Below are positions 54,916-64,000 of a DNA stretch of 64,000 nucleotides, in pieces. The position numbers and the translations under genes were made by a program. The stretch comes from Cristatella mucedo (lineage: Eukaryota; Bryozoa; Phylactolaemata; Cristatellidae): NCBI GenBank assembly GCA_009760855.2, contig WPIO01000056.1, forward strand, positions 162,001 through 226,000, given 5' to 3'. Below the pieces are notes generated by a model. That model worked only from the letters and a program-made list of their open reading frames with translations, had not been told where the DNA came from and did no database searches. How positions within the stretch are numbered: the stretch's first letter is position 1; each line of letters begins with the position of its first letter.

Positions 54916-56403
54916 AGCCAAATTCCACCATAAGAAGATTGCACGACGATAGGAAACGCTAAGCGAAGTTGTTTACAAGCATCACATAATTTCATACTCA
55001 TCAAAATCGGTTGCGGGTTTCTGGCTTGGGGATAGACGCGACCGCGTTGACTCAGCGAAAGCAGCCAGATCAATCTGCTGGACAGATGCCCGGATGAGCT
55101 ACGATCTCTGCGGCGCTGGCCGGATTCGGTAAGGGGGTGGCGTGAGAGCATTGACGTTTCCGAAGCGCTCACAAACTAGTTTAAAAGTCAGCCGCGTAAA
55201 CGCGCGCTCCCCTGGGGCCGAGCGCGAACATGCGCTCGCCACGAGCGTCCGCGTAGTCGCGAGCAGAAAGACTAAAGCCCGAAATGTCGGGCGGAGCCAG
55301 CATCGCCGGAACGCGGTCGGCCGCCGCACAGGGTTTCTATAGTCACCGTGATTAATTGAGACCGCGTCGGCATCCCTCCAGCCAGAGGCCGGCGCAGCCG
55401 CTCAGTGGCGACCGCGTCCTGTCACCGACCAAGACCGCCGCGAACGGGGGGGGGGTGGGGGGGGGGGGGGCTCGGTAGGCGCTCCTAATCTGCACCGCCA
55501 GAGGGCGCTACGCGGCCGCAGCTCAGCGGCGGCGCGGAGAGGAGCGGCGATTCCTACGTAGCTCGCGGCTCACGCGAGCTACTGGCGCGCCGCGACAGGT
55601 AGGCGGACTGACCGTACCGGAAGTAAGTAAGCGTCGCGGGCACCGAGCTCGAAACGCCGCGCTGCTCTGCTCTTTCCATCTCGCCGCTGGCAAGTTTAAT
55701 TCCAGGCTTCGAGCTCGGTGGGGCTTGAGCAAAGTGGGGGCTCAGCAGCGAGTCCGCTCGCTGCGACGGTCCGCCGCTTCTTCTCGCGGCTTTCCTCCAG
55801 CTAGGTGGCGCTGCGCTGACTCTTGCGACTCGCGGCGCTCCGCGAGCGGAGCGTCGCGGAGCTACCAACCCCGTAGGGGGGGGGGGGCTCACGCGCGCGC
55901 TAACGCTAGAGGGCGCATCGAGCACGGCGAGCCGCCCGAGGAATGACCGCAAAGAAGTATTTGCGCACGTCAGACGAATAGAAATTCGGATTACAGCTGG
56001 CTAATTTTAACAGCCTCTCCCGCCTTGCGGCCAAAGCGTGAAACGCCTAGGATTTTGCTCGCGGCGAGCGCCACGCGGCACCGGACGCTCGACGCGCCAT
56101 CCGGCGAGTTTTCTGTCACCAATCGGTAGCCGTCCGTAGGCGCCACGCACGCGATAAGCGCTCGCTATAGCGCGACTGCGACGAGGACCGAAGCGCTGGA
56201 CGCTTTCCTTCACTTTCGCGAAACTCTCAAACTTTCTCGCTTTCCTTCACATTCTAGGCGTCCCGAGACCGCATCGATCGCTGGCCAGGGCTCCGGGCAG
56301 AGCGCAGTTTCGGCCTTGACCGCCGGACCGGCGCGCCGCCGCAGAATCCTCCTCGTGCGCCGCCGCAGAGACCGGAAGTGATTCCGCGGCTGGAGGCAGA
56401 GCG
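54916..56403. other. CpG-rich region upstream of the COBL-like gene
   Basis: Includes a G-run tract at 55446-55471. CpG density rises toward the start codon, consistent with a CpG-island promoter; no core promoter element was identified with confidence. Confidence 0.45.
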
Positions 56404-56555
56404 ATGAGCCAGAACGCGTCCGTTGCGAGGCAGGCGCCGCTGCCGCCGCCGCCGCCTGCCTCGCCCGAGCAGGACGTCCAGAACGGACCGATTGAAGTCG
56501 ACGTGGCGCTGCCATCAGGCGAGACAGTCAGCTACACGGTGGACAAAAGGCGGGT
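56404..56555 (+). CDS. COBL-like exon 1
   Basis: ATG at 56404 in context GAGCGATGA, the first in-frame Met before the Cobl domain. Donor GGGT|GTAGGG was chosen because it leaves two bases that the next exon completes to GTC, restoring frame. Encodes the Pro-rich leader and VDVALPSGETVSYTVDK. Confidence 0.8.
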
Positions 56556-59500
56556 GTAGGGGGCGCTGGCGGCGCTGCGAGCGTCCGCCGCTTCCGCCCA
56601 ATCGGCCGCTCGCTTCCGGTGGCGGCGGAGCGCGCGCTCGTGCGGCTTGCAGCTTCTTTTCCCACGACCGCCGACCGACTCGTAGATGGGTAGACTGTAG
56701 ACTTCGGCTCGTCCGGCGCAGCTGGCCGGCTGTCGCCATGGCTACCCCAGCAGCAGCGACCGCGTGTCGGCCGCAGTCGCCGGCGAGAAGAAGAGGAGGC
56801 GGCGGCGGCGGCCGCAGGCGAGCAGCGCATCGCGTAATAAACAGTGCGAGCATTCTTGGCGCGTGTACGAATAGAACTAAAATAGGATAGAAAAGATGCA
56901 GATTAGTCGCAACGTCGGTTTCTTCCGATGTCTTTGAGGAAGCCGTTACTCTAAGTGCGAGCTGTATGATGACTACTTCGCCGCAAATGCGTTTGGCGAG
57001 CAGGTAACGACGGTTAGCAGGACGTAAGCGTTGCTTGGCGTCGTGAACAGCGGCTTAATGTGGCATGACTTCGCGTTCAGGCGTTTCTCCCATCTCTGCG
57101 GCACTTGTGCTTTAAAAGCTACAGCGTACTGACCAATTGACGCAATTCCGTTCCTGCAGTGCCCTAGAAAGAAACTTAGTTCTCCTAGGACGCTGTGCGA
57201 TCGTCTTAGTATTATCATTGCATCAATATTTGCTTGCTGACCCTGTGCACGTCACCTCTAACCCTGTTATGCTTGTTGTCATTGAGCATGCTGCCACTAG
57301 CCATTCAATCACGCTTCCTTTGCAGGAAATGTAAAGTGCCTAGAAAGAGATTAAGTTCTCTGAGGGCGTTATATAAAATGTATTATTATTATTGTTATAA
57401 TTATTGTTACTAATCAAGTCAGCATTACGATCCATGAAAGTGTCGCTTTCTAGTGCTGGCAATGCACCCTTGAATCAGACTGCCATAGTGCCTCTCGCTC
57501 GGTCCGTCGTCCATGACACTTCCTGCCTGGTCATCTTAGTATTGTCGTTCATCGATATCCTACCCCTACCGGAGCACTACTACTACTCCTAGCCTACTCC
57601 TACCGCCCTACCCCTACCGGACGCACGACGGTCGCGCGAACGACGGCTCGGCTCGCTTTTGCCTCGCTTTCGCAGCACGCCGGTGATGGACTTCGTCGTG
57701 CAGCTGACGCGAAGCCGCAGGCTGAGCACCGCCGACCACGTGCTGCACGTGCTGTCCGACGAGACGGGCCGTCCCGTCGACTATGCGTCCGGTCAGCTGA
57801 TCGGGCCGCTGCTGCTGCTGCGCGGGCGCAAGCGGCTCTTGCTGCAGTCCAAGGCCGACATGAAGCGGGAGCAGGAGCGCAAGGCCGCCGGCCATCGTAC
57901 GGCCGCCAAGTTCGAGGTCAGCTGACGCGCTCCGCCGCCGCCGCGCCGCTTTCGCAGCAGCAGCAGCAGACGATGCCGGCATCAGCGTCCCGCCACTCCG
58001 CGCCCCGCCAGTCGCGTCCCTCTCGACCGTGGCCGCCTCCGTTGCTGCGAGGGCCGCCGTCTTCGAGCAGACGACGCATCGGGTACTCGTCAACCTGCCG
58101 CGAGGCGTCAAGGCCGTCTACAGGATGAAACTCGACCTGCCGGTCGGCGAAGCGCTCGAGATAGCGTGCGCGGACAAGGGTCTGGACGCCGCGAGGCACT
58201 TCGTCTCGCTTCCCGGCTCGCTGACGCAGCCGATCGACTTGGCGACGCCGCTGACTGCGTGCGGCAGGAACGAGATTTGCATCGTTGAGCGGCCGCCGCC
58301 GCCGGCTTCGGCGGCGGCGGCCGCCGCTGCACCTGACGGTAGGCGGCGCAGCCCTGCGGCGCTCGGCGAGCGCTCGCGGCCGGGCTCTCGCGGCCGTGCC
58401 GCCGAAAGCGTTCGACTCGCTCGCGCTCTCGCCGCTCCGCGCGCGCGCCTTCGCTTCGTCTCCGCCTCGGCCCGAGCGGCGGCATTGCGGCCAGATGGCG
58501 GCGAGCGGCTGTACGACGAGAGCTGAGGCGCTGAAGTGTCGCGCGCGCGCGTCGGGACGGTTTGACGGCGAAGTCCTTCGAAGAGCGGCCAGCGCCGATG
58601 ATGTGGGCGCCGCCGCCGCCGCTGCACGCCCGGCCGTCCGGCCGAAATGCTTTTCGCACATCGGCGCGGCGCGCGAACTCGGCAGCGCGCGCGTACCTAT
58701 CGCGCCGGTTCCCGCTGCTACGCGCGCCGGCGCCGTGCGACGACTTCGCGAAGCCATCAGGCGATCAGGCTGAAACGAAGCCTCCAGCGTCCGGCGCTTC
58801 ACTCCACACACACTGACTGACAGGCAGGCCTCAAGATCTCGAATGATCGGCAAAGCGCCAGCGTTGGCCAGCGATTTGCGTCCTTCGCCCTTTTTCTGCC
58901 TTAGATCGCGCGCCCTCCGACGTAGCGTCGGCTTCCCGAGGCTTCGAGCTACGCGTCGTGGGGTTGTGTCGCGTTCAAGCGCCTGCGTAATCGCGGTCTC
59001 ATTTGCATGACCGCCGCGCCAAGCCTCCGAATGCTAACTAGGGTTTGACACTTGGCTACTCACCGCAGGTACTGCGGCTCGTTCGCCGAGCGGACAGATG
59101 CCGGAAGAGGGCGGCCTGGGAAGGACGCGAGCGGACAACCCCGCGCAGGTACGGAACGCCGCAAGTCGCAAGCAGCCAAAGTCGCGCGGGTGCGCGCCGC
59201 TGCCGCTTGCAATGCCAGGCGCGGGCCACCGCGGCTCCGCCGCCCCGCGCCTCTCCTCCGATCTCGGAGATACGCAGCCGTTCAAATGAGGCCGTCGAAT
59301 TGGCTCGCTGTTAATCTATTGCAGCTGCGACGCGACGCGGCGCCAAACGGCGGCGTCGCTGGCCATGCTGCGACCGGAAGCATCTCGGCGCCGCCTCAGG
59401 GACAGGCAGCGGCGGCAGCGACGAGAGCGCCGAGGAAAAAGTACGCCGCTCCACCGCCGCCGCCGCAGCAGCTCCGCCCGCAGGAGCAGCTCCGCCCGCA

Positions 59501-59864
59501 GGAGCAGCTCCGCGCGCAGGCTGCACAGAGGGCGATCGCGGCTCCGCGACCGGAGGACGAAACGCGCAGCGTTAAATTCGCCGCCGCCGCGGACGGCGAA
59601 CGCGGCCTGCCGACGTCTTTTGTCAGCGGCGGCGGCGAGCTCTCGCGGCGCGGCCGCTCGGACTCGAGCGGCGGCTACGATGCCGGCGGCTCGCTGTCGG
59701 CGTTCGGCGGCGGCGGCGTTGCGGGCGCCGCGGCGGCGCTAGCCGTCGAGTACGCCGCCGCCGCTCAGAGCCGCGAGGCACCCGCCGCTTTCAGCGCGTC
59801 GCGGGCGAGCAAGGCGCACGCGCCCCCATCGCCGCCGGAAGACGTCGAAATCAGCGCCCTCTAG
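56404..59864 (+). CDS. Cordon-bleu (COBL)-like protein, compact form
   Basis: COBL proteins nucleate or organise actin filaments in vertebrates. Exons 56404-56555, 57676-57916, 58071-58338, 59069-59148 and 59325-59864 join in phase to give 426 residues from ATG to TAG. Residues 1-30 are a Pro-rich leader. Residues about 30-215 form the Cobl ubiquitin-like region: VDVALPSGETVSYTVD, MDFVVQL, LHVLSDETGRPVDYASGQLIG, then HRVLVNLPRGVKAVYRMKLD and NEICIVE, matching human COBL VVLPSG...MDLLVEL...SSETQQPLSFKPNTLIG...VRLVVNY in order. Residues 284-294 (RKKYAAPPPPP) resemble the KRAP motif KKRRAPAPPPP. The tail is Ala/Gly/Ser/Arg-rich. No WH2 motif is visible, so actin binding is not predicted from this form. 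Exon 5 could instead splice onward to exons I cannot see. Confidence 0.83.
57150..57420 (+). mobile_element. Two tandem LINE B 3' ends in COBL intron 1
   Basis: A decayed tail at 57155-57205 (CCTAGAAAGAAACTTAGTTC) is followed by a better one at 57225-57420 ending in ATT repeats. Both lie upstream of COBL-like exon 2. Confidence 0.82.
57676..57916 (+). CDS. COBL-like exon 2
   Basis: Acceptor GCTTTCGCAG, donor GAG|GTCAGC (weak but GT). Encodes MDFVVQLTRSRRL, DETGRPVDYASGQLIG and a basic helix ADMKREQERKAAG. Confidence 0.85.
58071..58338 (+). CDS. COBL-like exon 3
   Basis: Acceptor TTCGAGCAG, donor ACG|GTAGGC. Encodes the second half of the Cobl region (HRVLVNLPRGVKAVYR, DLPVGEALEIACADKG, CGRNEICIVE), then poly-Pro and poly-Ala. 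An acceptor at 57957 is out of phase and was not used. Confidence 0.83.
59069..59148 (+). CDS. COBL-like exon 4
   Basis: Acceptor TCACCGCAG, donor CAG|GTACGG, 80 nt in phase with both neighbours. Encodes a linker rich in Gly, Ser and Arg with no recognised motif. Confidence 0.65.
59325..59864 (+). CDS. COBL-like exon 5
   Basis: Acceptor AATCTATTGCAG, open for 179 codons to TAG. Contains RAPRKKYAAPPPPPQQ, a three-fold near repeat of LRPQEQ, and a Gly/Ala-rich C-terminus ending in an acidic EDVEISAL. Confidence 0.78.
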   Translation: MRRDAAPNGGVAGHAATGSISAPPQGQAAAAATRAPRKKYAAPPPPPQQLRPQEQLRPQEQLRAQAAQRAIAAPRPEDETRSVKFAAAADGERGLPTSFVSGGGELSRRGRSDSSGGYDAGGSLSAFGGGGVAGAAAALAVEYAAAAQSREAPAAFSASRASKAHAPPSPPEDVEISAL

Positions 59865-60429
59865 GGGCACCGTCGGCGGGAATTCGCCTCGCTGCGAGGC
59901 AGGTCGCCGTGCCTCGCTGCGCCGCGATCGATCGAGCGTGGCCGCATCGCGAACGGCGGCGCGGGCGACGGCGAAGTGGTGGCGCACTTCCGCGACGCAA
60001 TCTCGGGTCGCAGCGCAGCTAGGATTGTGCGACGAAGCGCAGCCTCGGCGCTCGGCCGCCGCCGTGCGCCGTACGGCTCGGCCGCCTGTGCGCCGTTTCG
60101 GCAGGCGCGGCTACCTGCAGGCGGTTGTTCGCTTCGGCTCTCGCCCGCCAGCGCTCGAGCGCCGAGGCGCCGCACTGCATCGGCCGAGTCGGCGCTGTTG
60201 CTGTTAGCCGTTGCGGCTGCCAAGATCCTTCCGCGAGGCGCAGCGACTGCGGCGGCAGAGCCTGCGAGCGCTCGGCCGCCGCGAAGTTCACTGCTCCGTG
60301 CGACGACGTGCCGGACGCTCCGCTGCGAATGGCGGGCGAGATGGCCGACTGTTGCCCTGGTCGAGGGCTCGTACACGGCGTTCGTCGCAGTTCAATTGTA
60401 ACATACTCAATTTATTCAATTGACGTAAT

Positions 60430-63400
60430 TTACTCATTTTATTAATAATAATAATAATAATAAACTTGATAAAGCGTCGTCAGAGAACTTGGTCTCTTTC
60501 TAGGCACTTTACATTTGCTGCAAAGGAAACACGATCGAGTGGTGAGGGGTATCAAGGTTGATAAACAAACAACATGAATAACACGGTTAGGGTTGACATG
60601 CAAAAGGTCAGCATGCAAGTGTGGTTAGCGGCAGCATGCACAGTGACAGCACGCAAAAGCACATCAAGGACGAATCACAGGGACCCACTAAATGTATGCA
60701 ATACATAGATGAGTTTTAGATCTCCAAAGTATTTAAGGTTTGTATGAGGTATTTCTAGACTGTTGGATTCCGAAGAGCACGTGGCACGATGCTTGGCCTG
60801 GTGGGGGAGTATATCGGATAGGTAGGCTGGAGCCACAGAATGAAGGGGTCCAAAAGTGAGCGACAAAACCTTGAAGTCGATCCGTTGCTTGATTGGTAGA
60901 CAGTGCAGGTCGGCGAGAAGTGGTGTGATGTGGCTACTGCGACGCTCACGACAGACAAGCCTAGCCGCAGAGTTTTGCACCAGCTGTAAGCGCCTGATTG
61001 CACAGGCCGGTAGGCCAGCAAGCAGTGAGTTGCAGAAGTCGAGACGGGATGTCCCAAATGCATGGACCAACTTAGATGTCGTATCTTTGTCTAAACAAGC
61101 CCAAATTTTAGCAATGCTATGTAGCTGAAAGTAGGCAGACTTGATTGTGGAGCTGATGTGGTCGTCTAACGAAAGATCACTTGGGAACATGGCACCTAGA
61201 TTTCGTGCAGATTCAACAGGAGATATGGTGGCAGAACCAATTTTGAGCGTTAGTCTATCCAATTTCTGAAACACACTTGGTTTTCCCATAACTAGCAAGT
61301 TAGTTGTATCGTCATTTAGTTTAAGAAAATTTGCTGCCATCCATGTGCGGATATCATCAATACATGCAGCAAGGGAGTTAAGAGAATTCGACGTGCTTTA
61401 TTGCTCAGAGGGATCAAAGCAAAGGTACAACTGAGTGTCATCCGCATAGAAGTGAAAGCCTAGATTGTGCTTGGCAATCACATCGGCAAGAGGGAGAGTA
61501 TAAACCGTGAAAAAACCGGACCAAGCACGGACCCCTGAGGTACCTCATATTTCAGAGATGCTTCGGACGATCTTTTTCCATTCACATCAATACTCTGGAG
61601 TCTCCCACTGAGATAGGACCTGGACTATTGCAGAGCAGCGCCAGTGATGCCCAGGCGAGATGAGAGGCGCCCAAGAAATACTTGGTGATCGATACTATCA
61701 AAAGCTGCCGAAAGATCAAGCAAAACAAGCAGAGACACTCTACCCATGTCGGCATTGCTAAGTTGGTCGTTGTACACCCCAAGCAATGCTGACTCTGTGG
61801 AGTGAGTAGCTCTAAATCCAGACTGGAACTAACTTACTAACAAGGTTTGAAGTTTCAATACATAAGTTCAGCTGGTCTGACACGACTCGTTCCAGTGTCT
61901 TTGATAGGAATGGTAGAAGGGAGACTGGGCGGTAGCTGCTCAAGTTCTCGTGGTCTAGTGTCGCTTTCTTGAGTGTTGGCCTGACTACAGCCTTTTTGAA
62001 AGGTGCTGAGACATGACCTGAGGCTAATGACATGTTAATAATCTTAGTTATGCATGGCAACAGCACATCAATGCAACGTAGGAGCAGGACAGTGGGAATC
62101 GGGTCCAGAGGACTTGTTGTCTTCTTTGATTGAGTTACGAACTTTAGGACTAGATCACTAGTGACCTGCTTAAATGCAGACATTGAGGTGCAGCCAGGAA
62201 CCGAGGAACAGCATTCTAGTGGGGAGGTTGTCATCGCAGGGATGGATTCCCTGATCTTGTCTATCTTCTGCACAAAGAATCGAGAGAAGCGATCGGCTAG
62301 ATCATCATTAGGATCATCAGGTAAGGAGGTAATCTGGGAACGGTTGAGGAGATGATTTATTGTCGACATCAGCATTTTTGGATTGTGCATCTGTGATTCA
62401 ACAATGTTTTTATAAAAACTAGACTTAGCCTTTGCTAGGATCGATTGGTATGACCTACAGTAGTTTTCATATGCCTGTCGATGGACAGTTAGTCCGGATC
62501 TTTTGTATGCTTTTTCAAGCTTTCGTTTAGTAGACTTGGCTAGTTTAATGTCTGCGGTAAACCATAGGCCGTCTGGACGGGGGGCGCACAGTGCGCTTTG
62601 TCAGAGGGGCAAACTCGTCTAGCGTGTCAGCTAGTGTCGTGTTGAAGCTATCTACCAATGATGACAGATCGGAGGGAGGATTGAGCAGCAGAGGTGAAGC
62701 AGATATTCTCGCACGGACAGCATCGATGTCAAGGGTCTTGAGGTTTCGCGATTCACAGGTTATTTTAGAGGATGATGTGGGCACACACTGTAGATTGAAT
62801 GAGATCTGCATGTGGTCAGATAAGCATGATTTGGTGATAACTTGTGATGATAAAGTGCAGTTGTATGAGAAAATGTGGTCTAGTGTGTGACCCTTGATGT
62901 GAGTAGGGCCATGCAAATGGGTCACAAGAGACAGTAAGTCAGTCAATGCACGAAATTCAGTGCTGTAGGCGTCAGATAAGTTGTCAACGTGAATTTTTAA
63001 ATCACTCATAACAAGGAAGGATCGATTTCTTGCACACAGGATTGAAATGAGATCGGAGAAATCTGAGATGGAGGATTTGTTACCTGGTGGTCGATAGACT
63101 ACTGCCACCATCGGTAGCTTGTTTTCGGGTGAAATCAAGACAATCTATTCGAAAGACTGCTTCGAGGGTGTAGTGCAAATCGCTTGAAGGTGAATTTAAA
63201 GCGTAGGATAATAGCAGTAAGACCTCCAGTTTGATCGATCGAGGGGCGTGAAAGAATGAGAAGCCAGTCGGGGTAGTGTCTTTAATCGTCGGTAAGTTTA
63301 TCAATTTAAGCCAAGTTTCGATCAAGGCGAGCAGGTCGAGACCATTTTCAGGTATGAGGTCGCTTATTACTGGAGTTTATTTGCACGTTGAGCAAGGATT

Positions 63401-63470
63401 CCAGAGACAATCGTAAAGTCGGGCCGCCGGAGGAGCTATAGCAGGCCCGATGACCGCTAAGTTAGAGAGA
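60430..63470 (-). mobile_element. LINE B, most complete copy (CR1/L2-type)
   Basis: Non-LTR retrotransposon, about 3 kb. In element order: AP-endonuclease segment at about 63400-62545 (IETWLK, FSFFHAPRS, VVYRPPGN, GHTLDHIFS, SDHMQISF), then reverse transcriptase at about 62390-60675 ([39 protein letters not shown] at about 61428-61455, FLKLNDDTT, LLAGLPA). Several stops and frameshifts break it, so it is inactive. The 3' end carries the family tail and an ATT-rich terminus near 60440-60465. The CR1/L2 assignment rests on motif layout; the exact clade is not settled. Confidence 0.9.
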
Positions 63471-64000
63471 GATTCACAGTGACGCATGTGGAGGAGCGCG
63501 CTGAGCGGTTCGAGACGATGCCAGGGATATGTTTACGTAACTTACCAGGCGTACGACGGTGTCGGAAAGACGCTTAGACGTATGCGCGTAGAAAACGTCA
63601 ACGGCCGCATTTAGCGACGTCTGCCATTGACTGTCTGACGTCTGACGATTCAGGCAGTTCACTCCAGCTGAGACTCGCTGCCCCGCCGCCACAGCCAGCC
63701 TTCCGCTCGCCTCCTTCCGCTCGCCTTACTTCAGACTATCTGTGTTTGGCCGCGCTGGCTCACGGCCGAGGGGCAAGACGCTCGTACCTACCTTGCGACC
63801 CGCACGTCTCGGGCTCGCGTCTTCCGGCGGACCTATCCTCCATTCGCCGCCGCCGCTGCGAGCGGGCTGCCGGCCGCGAAGGCGCATCAAACCCACGAGG
63901 CTAATTAATAAGCCGATCTTTACTTCACCAGCTTACCTTTAACGCAGCTTTCCCGAAGCCTTACGATCGGAGACGTGCGGGTCCTGATTCTTTGTTTCGC
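63471..64000. other. CpG-rich end of window, no gene seen
   Basis: A weak tRNA-like head (GCGCTGGCTCACGGCCGAGG) near 63754 may be a decayed SINE; otherwise nothing recognised. Confidence 0.4.

Noticed and set aside
58029-58853. Long frames on both strands around COBL-like exon 3
   Set aside because: Extensions of the real exon into GC-rich introns; the splice sites and family match define 58071-58338.

Overview
The window looks like nuclear DNA of an animal. Three protein genes are split into short exons with GT-AG introns, the spacers are full of long CT/GA, TA, CA and CAG tracts, and there are many non-LTR retrotransposon fragments of the CR1/L2 type plus tRNA-headed SINEs. Cordon-bleu (COBL) is an animal family, which argues for Metazoa; I cannot narrow the lineage from the sequence. 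Nothing suggests bacterial, organellar or viral DNA.

Layout. 1-1150: old minus-strand LINE fragments. 4934-8705, plus strand: the last five coding exons of an SLC3/rBAT-like or maltase-like member of glycoside hydrolase family 13 (GH13); its 5' exons were not found and may lie left of the window. 8706-21300: intergenic, with SINEs, a LINE A copy, LINE B 3' ends, minisatellites and CpG-rich stretches. 21305-40611, minus strand: aspartyl aminopeptidase (DNPEP), twelve coding exons giving 478 residues with every active-site residue present; only the extreme N-terminus is unresolved. 40612-56400: intergenic, with LINE B copies, a CpG-rich block at about 43.9-51.2 kb and an AT-rich, feature-poor block at about 51.3-54.4 kb. 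56404-59864, plus strand: a compact COBL-type gene of five exons and 426 residues with the Cobl ubiquitin-like domain and a KRAP-like basic-proline motif but no WH2 actin-binding motif. 60430-63470, minus strand: the most complete LINE B copy, with endonuclease and reverse transcriptase regions, broken by stops and frameshifts.

The three genes are functionally unrelated (membrane or secreted sugar/amino-acid-transport-related protein, cytosolic peptidase, cytoskeletal scaffold) and do not form an operon. The most coherent signal beyond them is the retroposon community. Two LINE families (A and B) and two tRNA-derived SINE families (I and II) occur many times, and each SINE seems to carry a tail resembling that of one LINE, including a short stem-loop followed by GCTATACAAA or a related end. 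This is what is expected if each SINE uses the reverse transcriptase of its partner LINE.

Exons were placed by reading translated segments against remembered family sequences and requiring GT-AG sites with matching phase. No alignment, expression or database check was possible. Repeat boundaries are approximate.
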